Below the pieces are notes generated by a model that had not been told where the DNA came from, searched no databases, and worked only from the letters and a program-made list of their open reading frames with translations. A stretch of 64,000 nucleotides of DNA, from NCBI GenBank assembly GCA_910589415.1, contig OU342639.1, positions 14,516,268-14,580,267 of the forward strand. Direction: 5' to 3'. The position numbers and the translations under genes were made by a program. Positions 34,908 to 44,910 of the stretch are shown here, piece by piece (position 1 is the stretch's first letter; the number at the start of each line of letters is the position of its first letter). Origin of the DNA: Malachius bipustulatus. Taxonomy: Eukaryota > Arthropoda > Insecta > Coleoptera > Melyridae.

Positions 34908-36850
34908 AAACTGCTCAACAAATGAAACGTTACATGACCAAATTTGCCCTAACTTTGGCACTGATAAAATTTTGATTGTTTCGAGCAATTCAATTTTTGT
35001 TTCGAGGGTCACTAGTTCAATCCCTTGTTTATCAGTCCGTATGTTTGCAAGAACTTGGTACTTCACACAAAGTTTATACAGGTTGGTAAATAAAACAGTT
35101 CAAAATCTCAGAAAGTTCATCTTGCTCCCATTTGATCGAAGATTTTTCTTTTTAAATTTCAACACATAGATCATGAAGATGGACCTCATATCTCGAAACG
35201 GTTTTCGAATTTTCCGATTATTTCTTTTATTTACAGGGTGATCTCAAAAAAACTACTTTTTGGTGTGACAATGATAACTTTGTTATTCGTGACCCGATTT
35301 TCAAAGTGTAGGGCTCATTTTAAAGCTTAAGCTTCAAGCAAGAACACGCAAGTTTGATAATCGACTAAGGACAAAAATTGAAAATACAGGGTTGTATTAA
35401 AACTAACCCAAATCTGAATGGCTTCCGAAATCTGGTATTAAGGAAAATTTGAAATAAAGTTGAGTTGCTTTCAAACAAACCATTCATTCTGAATACTTCA
35501 AGATGTTCTTCGCTTGCATGAGTTAGGAATTATTGACATAAGAACAAAATTACAACTTCGTGTTTTCGAATGAGGTAGCCGCTTTGTTATTATTAGGCTT
35601 ATTATTTATCATATGGATGTCACTATTATTGATTGTTGTTTGACGGCTGATAAAACTGTTTTATTGTGTCGGTTGAGCTGAGATTTATTTGAATGATTTC
35701 CATCAATACTTACCGTGATGGCTTGTTAATTCACTCAGCACTAATTGAGCCTGTCATATCGTAAAGAAAGTTCAGTTAAAAAAAGGTTAAGAGGTGTCCA
35801 TTAAAATGTTTTATTATTTATGTACAATAAACTGTGGTATTCCAAAAAATGGGGAGTATCCAAATACCAATATTTTGTCGGACCTCCCCTGGCTTTTATA
35901 ACTGCCGTAGCTCTTCTTGGCATTCCCTGCACCAGGTGATGTAAAAACTGCTTGGGAGCAGCTTCCCATCCTGTATAGCTATCACCAAATCATCCAAATT
36001 ATCCATTTGTCCTTCCCTTTCTTTCAGATTTTTTTTTATTCTGCTCCAAACATGCTCAATCGGATTTATATCCGGAGATACAAGGGTGGTCAATTCATTC
36101 TTACAATAAATAAAACAGTTTTATCGGCCGTCAAACAACAATCAATAATAGTGACATCCATATGATAAACAATAAGCCTAATAATAACAAAGCGGCTACC
36201 TCATTCGAAAACACGAAGTTGTAATTTTGTTCATATCTCAACAATTCTTAACTAATGCAAGCGAAGAACATCTTGAAGTATTCAGAATGAATGGTTTGTT
36301 TGAAAGCAACTCAACTTTATTTTAAATTTTCCTTAATACCACATTTCGGAAGCCATTCAGATTTGGGTCAGTTTTAATACAACCCTGTATTTTCAATTTT
36401 TGTCCTTAGTCGATTATCAAACTTGCGTGTTCTTGCTTGAAGCTTTAGCTTTAAAATGAGTCCTACATTTTGAAAATCGGGTCACCGGTAACAAAGTTAT
36501 CATTGCCACACCAAAAAGTAGTTATTTTGAGATCACCCTGTAAATAAAAGAAATAATCGGAAAATTCGAAAACCGTTTCGAGATATGAGGTCAATCTTCA
36601 TGATCTTTGTGTTGAAATTTAAAAAGAAAAATCTTTGATCAAATGGGAGCAAGCCGAACTTTCTGAGATTTTGAACTGTTTTATTTACCACCTTATGTAA
36701 AGTTCTTGCAAACATACGGACTAATAAACAAGGGATTGAACTAGTGAACCCTCGAAATAAAAATTGAATTGCTCGAAACAATCAAAATTTTATCAGTGCC
36801 AAAGTTAGGGCAAATTTGGTCATATAACGTTTCATTTGTTGAGCAGTTTA
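34908..36850. mobile_element. 1.94-kb DNA transposon with ~760-bp inverted arms
   Basis: The two ends (AACTGCTCAACAAATGAAAC and its reverse complement, each next to TA) start arms that remain complementary for about 760 bp: 34908 to ~35668 pairs with ~36105 to 36850, including internal TACAGGGTGATCTCA / TGAGATCACCCTGTA. Mismatches and small indels are scattered. Only ~430 bp is unique, and it carries the tail of a Tc1-like transposase. TA at both flanks fits a Tc1/mariner-type insertion. Confidence 0.85.
35896..36093 (-). pseudogene. Tc1-like transposase C-terminal fragment
   Basis: The minus-strand translation includes SPDINPIEHVWSRIKK, matching the conserved C-terminal SPDLNPIExVW block of Tc1-like transposases, where the Glu is the third catalytic residue. 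About 65 residues remain, to a stop after EELRQL. The DNA-binding and first two catalytic Asp regions are not visible, replaced by the long inverted arms. It sits inside the unique centre of the 34908-36850 element, so this element is non-autonomous. Confidence 0.8.
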
Positions 36851-37421
36851 TGTTATTTTGAAATATTTTTTATTAATTCTTCAAAAAATGTCTATTACAG
36901 AATGTGAAGAAAAAATATATGAGTCACTACTGAATTTTTTCCTATTGATAAAGCAAATTACCTAATATCTAATAAGTAGTAAAAAATAATAGTCACTATA
37001 CTATAAGTTCAATATTCCGCAAAGTGAGTCATCAAAATAGTGCAAAATGTTAACTATCGAGCGGCAAAACCGCTTGCTTTTAAAATTTGGAATAATTGTT
37101 TAAATTTTAAGAAATTTTGCCGCAGGGTACGAACTACCGGCAAAAAATTGATATTTTATATTGAGCTACAAGAGCTGATACTGCTATACACCTCATCGCA
37201 TACTCTCTTGTACGTCTGAAATTTAACCATAAGCTTATCTTATCTGTTTTCTTGTGAAAAAAGCATTTATCGCACATGCGGAAGCCGAAGTAATTTCAGT
37301 AGCGTTTCAAGCGTGAGGTAAAAAGCAGTAAGTGTTGGAGAAATTTTTAAAATTCAAATGGAGTTTTGTGTTTGAGTGATTATTGTGTTGAAAAACAAAA
37401 AAAATATGGCCGATAACATGG

Positions 37422-38673
37422 TTGTTAGGAAAAAACAAGCGTATCACTCTGATACCGGAAGTGAAAATTTTAATTAAAAACGTTTTTGATGGTCTAACAG
37501 AAATAAATCCTAATTTATCCGTGACAGAAGCAGTGTTAATATGTAGCAGCTTAACAAAAATGGGGGAAAGCAGCGTGTATAAAGCTATAAAAGAAGAATC
37601 TAGCTCTACTACCAAAGTAGAAACGCGTGGGAAAAAAGGATCATTTTTGACGAGGACACGAAAAGATCCATCTGTCGGAAAGTGCATTCCTTTTTCTTTG
37701 AAAATGAACTGCCAACTTTGGCAAAAATTTCAGCCGCTATTAATGGTGACGCCGATATGCCAAAAGTGTCGATGCGAGTGCTAAAACGAACTCTCCATTC
37801 TATGAACTTCCGATATTTGAAAAGAAATCGAAAGAGTGTTCTTTTAGAAAAACCTGACATCGGTTTATGGCGGCGTAACTACTTGCAACAAATTCGTCAA
37901 TACAGGATGGAGAATCGCCAGATTTATTATATGGACGAAACATGGCTAAACGAATGCCATATGTTCAGAAGGTTTGGCAAGATCTTAATGTCACCAGCAG
38001 TCGACAAGCTTTCATGTAAGGTTTATCAACAGGGTTGAAAGCTCCTTCCGGTAAAGAAAGACGCTTAATAATCACGCACATTGGCAGTGATAGTGGTTTT
38101 GTAGACGGTGGTACATTAATATTTGAATAAAAAAAAACAGGAGACTATCACGAGGATATGGACGCCACGCGTTTTGAAGGATGGTTTGCTTCAATTATTA
38201 TACCAAAGTTGGAAGCAGGTTCTGTAGTGGTCATGGATGATGCACCATATCACAGTCGACGGCTAGAGCCATTGCCAACGTCAAGTTGGAGAAAAGGGCA
38301 AATAATTGATTTGTTGAAAATGAAAGATTTTGCCCACGAAGAAACCATGCTAAAAGTGCAATTATTGGATTTGACTCGTCTTCATAAGAAAAGTTTTGTA
38401 AAGTATGCTGTAGGTAGATGAATTGTGGCTCGGGAACATGGTATTATTATTCATGGTTTGCCTCCCTATCACTGTGAGTTGAACCCAATTGAGTTAATAT
38501 GGGCTCAAGTAAAATCTGAGGTAGCAAGGAAAAATGAAACCTTCAAGATGCCAGAAATAAAAATCCTATTAGATGAAGCATTAGGTCATGTGACACCTGA
38601 AAATTGGCAAAAATGTATCCGGCATATTTTTAAAGAAGAATCTCGTGTGTGTAACTTCAACGCGTTGAAGTAA
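37422..38673 (+). pseudogene. IS630-Tc1-mariner-type transposase, long-spacing (DD82E-like), broken
   Basis: Segments in three frames form one transposase. 37422-~37700 gives an N-terminal helical region with SLTKMGESSVYKAIKEE. ~37690-38038 gives RVLKRTLHSMNFRY and YYMDETWLNECH, holding the first catalytic Asp. From about 38039 a third frame continues with LKAPSGKERRLIITH, meets a stop at 38128, resumes through VVVMDDAPYHSR (second Asp), meets a TGA at 38419, and ends with PPYHCELNPIELIWAQVK (catalytic Glu), closing at 38673. The second Asp and the Glu are about 84 residues apart, against 34-41 in ordinary Tc1/mariner enzymes, which points to the DD82E (Sailor) group. Two frameshifts and two stops make it inactive. 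Possible ends: CAAAGTGAGTCATC at ~37020 and an inverted near-copy at ~38932-38945. Confidence 0.8.
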
Positions 38674-38945
38674 GTGTTGTAAACCTTTAAGTTTTGTTGT
38701 TGAAGAGAACAGTGATACCTAGTGATTCCGAAACTGATTGTGTTTCTGATAGTTCATCTGAAGTTTAGAAATAATCTTATTGGGTATGTACTTTTCTTAT
38801 CATAACATGTCATTATCTCATATAAACACTGTATTTTTCTGCAATATTCTCAGTTAGTGCATCCCATATCAGATTATTATGCACGGCTATGAAATTTCTT
38901 ACTCCGCGCGTCTCTGTCCCCCGTTTGATGCGATGATTCACTTTG

Positions 38946-40431
38946 TCGTTTACTGGACTACCTATACTCGTATAGGTATTCACTCTCGGAAATCGCGATA
39001 TCGCTTTTTTTGCACCGAACTGATAAGAAAAGATGTAAACATTTACATTCAAAACCATTGCTTACATCCACATTATTTTGTTTTTTTCGATTTTTAATTG
39101 GGCTTCATTTGCCGTTTTCTGTGATTTTCCGCAATTACCGCAATTCAGTTTATGAAATATTCCAAAAATGGTCAGGTGTAAAGTTACATCATACAAGAAG
39201 GCTAATGCATCCTTTTATTCGCAGTCTATAACCCTGTATAATAGTAAGTAACTTGGGTCTGGGTAGAATTAGTTCGTTCTAAAAACCAAAAATTACTGTA
39301 GCGATTTTGTTTTTACGATCTGCATCTTTAGGACCGATGTGTTCCCTCCTTTCTAAGAAAAGAAAATATATCCCTGACCCTTTTAGAAATTTACAAGCGC
39401 GCCGATGCCTCCGGAGGAAAACAAAACTGTAAATACAGCTCCCCTCCCTCACCTAGCCTATAGCATACACATGCTCGGTCTAATCTTGTATTCTTAGTCT
39501 ACGGATATTATAAACCATTCAATAATTCAACCGTTATTTTTAAGAACTATAAGTAAATAGAATCTTGTAAATTATTCGGACGTAGTAAATATGAATGAGA
39601 TTGTGCATGCGTGTGCAGAACATCCAAACTCACAATCGCTAGAGAAAATTTGACAACTTGATATAAAGGCCTTTGGTATAATTTGCGACGCCTTTGAAGC
39701 CGTCCATAATGTGCCGTATAACTCTTTAACAGCCCTTTGTTGTTCCATATCTGTTCTCTGGTCTAACTTGAAGGGTATGTTGAACTTATGCATCTACGTT
39801 AAACATATGAGACTCCTTACATCATGAAATGCCAGAGCCTTGTCTCAAAGGACTGACAATGCGAGTACGTAGATATAATGTTCACCGTTCCACGGTTCAT
39901 AAAATCATGTTTAGTAGCAAGGTGATATTCGTTTCGTCGTACGAGTACAACGGGTAAAAGCATTTTTAATTTTTCTTATGTAAAATTTGTAACCATGAGC
40001 GTGCGACTAAGATTTCGAGAAACTCTCTGAATGAGTTTTATTTTATATTTCTATTTTATGTGAAATGCCAACAGCATCGCGTGCACGTTACAGACCGAGC
40101 GGTGCTTTGGTATTATACCGGTCAAAATTCAATACTTCGAGGATTTAGTCGGCGATAACTTCGATCAAGTCATTAGAATTGCACAAGATTGCCAACCGTA
40201 AATTAAGACGTCAGTTTATAAAAGTACATCATCAAGAGGAGCCAATAGGTTTTCTTCAAACGTCAGTAAATCAGTAAATCAACGATTTACATTTTATTAA
40301 TATAGACCCGTATTTATCAATAAATTTTAATCCTAAGATTAGAAAACTTTTGAGTTTAATATTAGATATTTGGGTTAAAAGCGTGAATTTGGTATTAATC
40401 AAAAAATATAATTTTGAGATTATAGTACACC
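38946..40431. other. Non-coding stretch
   Basis: No coding match was found. Small open frames on both strands look random. I see no RNA gene or clear repeat. Confidence 0.45.
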
Positions 40432-40838
40432 GGAATGAATGGGTACGTTCACCTGACGTCAACTGTTGAATAGCAGCGCAAAACGGTTGAGTGTTATTAG
40501 TTGTTGCAACATGTTGGAATTGGAAATAGTCTGAATAACACATTGTTGAGATCGAGAGATATGTGACATATGTTTCTGGATACAATTCAAGTTCATAGAA
40601 ATAATTATTATCATTTATTTGTCGCTGATTGTATCAGGAGCATTCTTACTTGCAACTTTTACTTCCCACTTTGCGCATGTCCGCAACATACACGTTGACT
40701 GTGCTGAGCGTGAAATATTTTCGCTCACAAGAATACTCAACAGTTTAGCAACGGTTGTAAGTGAGCGGTATGTCTGAACGCAAGCGCTAACTCAACAACT
40801 CAACAGTTGACGTCAGGTGAACGTACCCATTAATTCCT
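40432..40838. mobile_element. MITE with ~37-bp terminal inverted repeats
   Basis: The left end (40432-40468) includes TGGGTACGTTCACCTGACGT and the right end (40801-40837) is its reverse complement over ~37 bp with few mismatches. The interior (~330 bp) is non-coding, with looser inverted similarity around GTTGAGT motifs. The superfamily is undetermined. Confidence 0.85.
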
Positions 40839-41320
40839 TAAAAAACGTCATATTTAACTCGAGACGAAGGTCAAGCTCGTTCAGTTCAGATAACATGCAG
40901 AAACGTCAGATCAAAGTTAGGTTAGATTGTGTTTGCCATAAACAAATAAATTTCAATTTCTTTCGATAATTATTATGCCGTATTGAAATTTGAATATTGA
41001 AAACAATTTTGTAACGATTCGAATTTTTATTTTTCGATTTAGAATAATAAACATATTTTATTATTATTATTATTCTTTCAAAATAGTTTCAATGTGACGT
41101 TGATGACAGTGTCCACATGACAGCTTTAGTGTTACTTGATATTTTTTCCGCGTTCCTATAGAAGCAGCTCGTTATTTACTGATCCAAACCTCTTGCAAAC
41201 TCGCTTATCTTCAATAAAAAAATGCTCTTGCTGAAATTTGCCCACATTTGAATACAAACAGCATATTTTATTTAGAGGTAAACTTACTTTTCATGGCTTG
41301 CTCTCTATTATTCTGAGTGT

Positions 41321-41361
41321 TAGTGTTTATCAGCCAAACGAAGTGATGCTGATAAACACTA
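41321..41361. repeat. Perfect 14-bp inverted repeat
   Basis: TAGTGTTTATCAGC (41321-41334) and GCTGATAAACACTA (41348-41361) are exact reverse complements with a 13-nt spacer. No associated gene. Confidence 0.85.
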
Positions 41362-41484
41362 GCGCGTTATGAAAAGTCTCACTTCCCCTGCGTATAATAG
41401 TATATTGTGAAACAAGTGCGGAAAAGAGAAAATTTCTCACGAGTGCTTCACACAGTACTTTTCCTACGACCACAATTTAACAGA

Positions 41485-41694
41485 TTAATTATTTAACAAA
41501 TTTAACACATAAATTATTTTTTCTGACAATGCTCTGCTTTTATGACCTTTTCTCCAATTTATGAAATGTTTATAAGCAGATTCGTATTTTTCTCTCGAAA
41601 CTACAGGTATCAAATTCAAAGAACACAAACCTGCTTGTTTTCTGACTTCAGGTGGTGTATTTTCTGCTTCAGATTCAGAGGAATTACAATCCAT
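41485..41694 (-). CDS. Short ORF resembling N-terminus of a tyrosine-recombinase-like (Crypton-type) protein
   Basis: The 69-codon frame starts with an acidic leader (MDCNSSESEAENTPPEVRKQ) and continues with SREKYESAYKHFINWRKGHK, which resembles the core-binding (SAM-like) N-terminal region of eukaryotic tyrosine-recombinase/Crypton-like proteins often found in insect genomes. The similarity fades after about residue 58, where a conserved hydrophobic segment would follow, and the frame stops at 41485. It is either a truncated relic or a first exon. No catalytic domain is present in the window. The assignment comes from pattern recognition only. Confidence 0.4.
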   Translation of the reverse strand: MDCNSSESEAENTPPEVRKQAGLCSLNLIPVVSREKYESAYKHFINWRKGHKSRALSEKIIYVLNLLNN

Positions 41695-41759
41695 TCTAAT
41701 GATAGGTACCTAACAAAAGATTATTTTTTCAGACTACCTACCTAGGTAGGTATTATTTT

Positions 41760-43056
41760 CAATTCTACAAATGACTTTTTATTATTACTATTATATACTG
41801 TAAAATCATTGAATTCTACCGAAAATATTATTATTATTTATTATTAGACTCCATATAAACTAAAAATAAGTGACGTGAGCGTGGAGACGTGGTAGATAAT
41901 AACAATGATTTAAGAGAGGTTAGTATATCATTGATATGCAACTTCTACACAACGCAGGCGCTGTGCGTTGTCGATGGAAGTTAGTAGAGGTGTGCGAGTT
42001 ATTTTCACGATCACGTTCGTAAATTTGATTTGGTTGTTATTAGCGATCAACTCGTAAATTTTAATAATTACTGCCACAAGAGAATAATGAGTATATTTTA
42101 TAGTCTTGTCGGGTTCTATGTTATTCCATTTGTGTTTATTTTATTACCTTGAAGCTTTAAATGAATAGTTATTCCATTAACAACAAGTAACAGTTGAGTT
42201 CTCAGTTACCGCCCATCACTATTGTTTACATTAAAACTGTACGGAAACGATTTGTACAGTTGTAAGGACTGTACGATTTTTGGCTATGCGTTATGTCACT
42301 TTGTCGCACAGTTTTGGATACGTGAGAAATCTGCTAGTTTGCGCACAAAAAACGATGCGCAAAGTAGTGTTTTGTATAGTGGTCGTAGGAAAAATAATAA
42401 TACTATTTCCGACAGCAGTCCCTGCATTACTGGTCATTCTGCAACGGAATATTTACATACTTTTAGTCACTGTTAACTTTCAAAACAAAATCTCTATCGG
42501 CGGCTACATAGATAACCTTGTAGAGCTATTATTCTACTTATAGCTACCAGAAAAATATATAAGCCAATCAGCTGTAGTACAGAGATTAGTGAACTTTTTT
42601 GCGCTGGAGATTCTATAGATTTTCTTACACCTATAATTAGTACGATTTAATTGTTGTATTGTTGGTTGATTTGTTGGTAAAGGTGTACGCGGCTGGAATT
42701 CACAGTGCATAATTATTATTGTGGCAATGCGTCGGTATTAAGCAAATAAAGCGACGGTTTGTCATTATGATTAGCCACAAAAATGCTTTTTTTTATCTGT
42801 ATAGTAACGGGTGTCACAACAAGAGCGCCGGATTGAATTTCCAGCAAAAATACATTTCGTTTCGAATTTACAGAGTAATAGTTGCGATTGAACATGAAAA
42901 ATGTAATATACGGCAAAAACCACGAAACTTAAGGCACAGGGTCATTTTTTTCTTGAAATTAAGGATAACGTTTTCGTATAACTGTAGCTTAATTTCACCA
43001 ATAACGCGCCGTATTTTTTCTCTTAAAGGCGTTCGACTGTTTGTGGCTTGTTCTCA
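41760..43056. other. Non-coding stretch
   Basis: No gene is recognised. TTTCCTACGACCAC (41460-41473) occurs in inverse orientation at about 42382-42395, hinting at an old inverted-repeat element spanning 41.4-42.4 kb, but the arms cannot be extended convincingly. Confidence 0.4.
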
Positions 43057-44010
43057 TAAGGTAGAGGAGGGTAATATGGCCCATCGGAAAATAAGGCCCA
43101 CTTTCAAATTTCGCGTCAACTATGCAAACTTGTTTGTTTGAAGGTGTGATCATTTTACTCTGTAGTGCTTGTGATTGTGCCATTCGTGAACACGCTTCGA
43201 AAACGCGCTGCAAATATTACTTTCAATGACTGGAATTAATTAGGCGGTGGGACTATAAAAATACCAAAAAAGTAAGTATATTTTTCACTGTTTGGACTAG
43301 TGAAAAATATTTATGTTTTGAAAAATCAAGTACTATAAATTTTAAGCTTGAAATGCATGGCTTCAAAAGTTTTGTTATGGACATGGTCACGGATGGCGGT
43401 GAAATATTAAATTCGTAACTGATGTCGGAAAATAAGGCCCGGGCTGTATTTCCAGCATATTTCCAAGTGGGCCTTATTTTTAGATGCAGTTTTCAATATA
43501 GTTTCGGAGACTGGCAAGAAATTCCATTAACGAGCTGTAAATAAACATATTTTAGTGTTTCTGAAAACAAGGCCCGCAAGCTCTGGATCAGAATAATGAA
43601 CTGGGCCATATTTTGCGCTGTAATTTTCAATAATTTTTTTTTTTATGCAAGGAGAATTCCAGGCCGATATGCGTTCCTGTTCAGTCTGTAGAGTTTGGGT
43701 GCATGAAGAATGCGTATAGGATTGACAGCAGACGACGTAGACATCTTTGTCTGCCCAAGATGTGAACCGTGAAACATTTTTATTAATGGGCCTTATTTTC
43801 AGCCCCTGCTGAAAGTAAGGCCCAGAACTGATTTATTTTTAATTACACATACCTTGTTCAGTTTTTATTTTATCGTTGCCAGAATTTTTATATATGATGT
43901 TCAAAGAGTTGTACTATTTATGTTGTTTTTTATATTTGAATAAACGTTTATTTTCTCATAATAATAAAATTAATTCGTTAGGTGGGCCTTATTACCCTCC
44001 AGTACCTTAT
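43057..44010. mobile_element. ~950-bp non-autonomous element with repeated AAGGCCC motifs
   Basis: The ends are AAGGTAGAGGAGGGTAATAT (43057) and, in inverse orientation, the TTACCCTCCAGTACCTT end near 44008, giving ~28-bp terminal inverted repeats with a few mismatches. Inside, the motif AATAAGGCCC or its complement GGGCCTTATT recurs at about 43090, 43430, 43473, 43566, 43602, 43789, 43815 and 43983, in both orientations. A PHD-finger remnant (listed separately) lies at 43678-43772. The likely origin is a deletion derivative of a larger transposon whose transposase ended in a PHD-type finger, as in several pogo-like families. Confidence 0.7.
43678..43772 (+). pseudogene. PHD-type zinc-finger remnant, C-terminal end of a transposase
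   Basis: One frame reads CSVCRVWVHEECV, then a one-base shift gives LTADDVDIFVCPRCEP followed by a stop. The arrangement C-x2-C...W-x-H-x3-C...C-x2-C is the second half of a PHD finger. PHD fingers of this form end several insect pogo-like transposases. The upstream DDE domain is missing from this element. Confidence 0.6.
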
Positions 44011-44028
44011 ATCTTTTTGTTCACCTAG

Positions 44029-44910
44029 CCCAAAAGAAAGAAGCCCATCGGCGTTGGATCGCACGATCTTGGTGGCCACTTTTGATCACCAAATCGAGAG
44101 ATTACAAGCTCTGTAGACTTGGTCCACAGTAATGCCATTGTTTCGTGTAGTGTGTGGCAGGTCACACCGTCTTGTTGGAGAAACATATCCTCTACATCAA
44201 TTCGATCTAATTCGGGTTATAGGAACTCAGTTAACATTTCGAGATACCGTACACCGTTAATCACTAGCATATTTCCAGCCGCATCTTCGAAAAAATAGGG
44301 CTCGATAACTACGCCACACCAAAATCGCACCAAACAGTGACCCGCGGCGGATGCATTGGTTTTTCGAGTATTACACAAGTTGAAAATATTCCTCATCTGC
44401 CAAAATGATTTTCTTCGAGAAATCCACTCCAATTTGGTGGTAATCCATCACCCAATCAGTAAATTTACGGCGCTTCGCATGGTCCCTTATAGCTTGAGTT
44501 TTTACATCAATTGAGCCTGTACGCATGCAAACGCAGTTCTCTTATCAAAATTCGTTGTAAAATGGATCTATTAATGCTCAATTCATCACCAAGATGCCAA
44601 ATATGGAAGTGCCTGGACTATCGAACACACTTTCCCTCACTGCGGTTATGTATCAAGGGACCTACCGGGACGGCGACTGACAGTGGGTTAAGTTTAGAGG
44701 GACCTATCAAGACGGCGACTGACAGTAATCTTCTCATCCATCAGCGTGAATTTTGTCCCAAATTTTCTCATTAACGGCGAACCGTCGATTCATTTCTCGC
44801 AATATTGCTACCAAAATTTGAACGTAATCTGCGAACTGTTACCGCGAAACTTTACCCATTTTTGTAGTGCATCTTCATAATAAGCAAACGTTGCCCGTTT
44901 GAAAACTGCT
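44029..44910 (-). pseudogene. Mariner-type (DD41D) transposase relic
   Basis: Minus-strand segments in several frames cover most of a mariner-related transposase. From the right: FAYYEDALQKWVKF; AVRESVFDSPGTSI and HLGDELSINRSILQRIL (helix-turn-helix region); RDHAKRRKFTDWVMD; KKIILADEEYF (first catalytic Asp, normally in SDEAHF); VIEPYFFEDAAGN; FLQQDGVTCHT (second Asp); PPRSCDPTPMGFFLLG (third position). The last 41-residue spacing is that of DD41D elements, but the third Asp is replaced by Gly here. A local tandem duplication (GGCGACTGACAGT at ~44674 and ~44716) interrupts the DNA-binding region. Multiple frameshifts and stops make it inactive. Confidence 0.85.

Noticed and set aside
42719..43141. 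140-codon plus-strand frame
   Set aside because: No recognisable domain; it crosses the left end of the AAGGCCC element at 43057, so it cannot be one ancestral gene.
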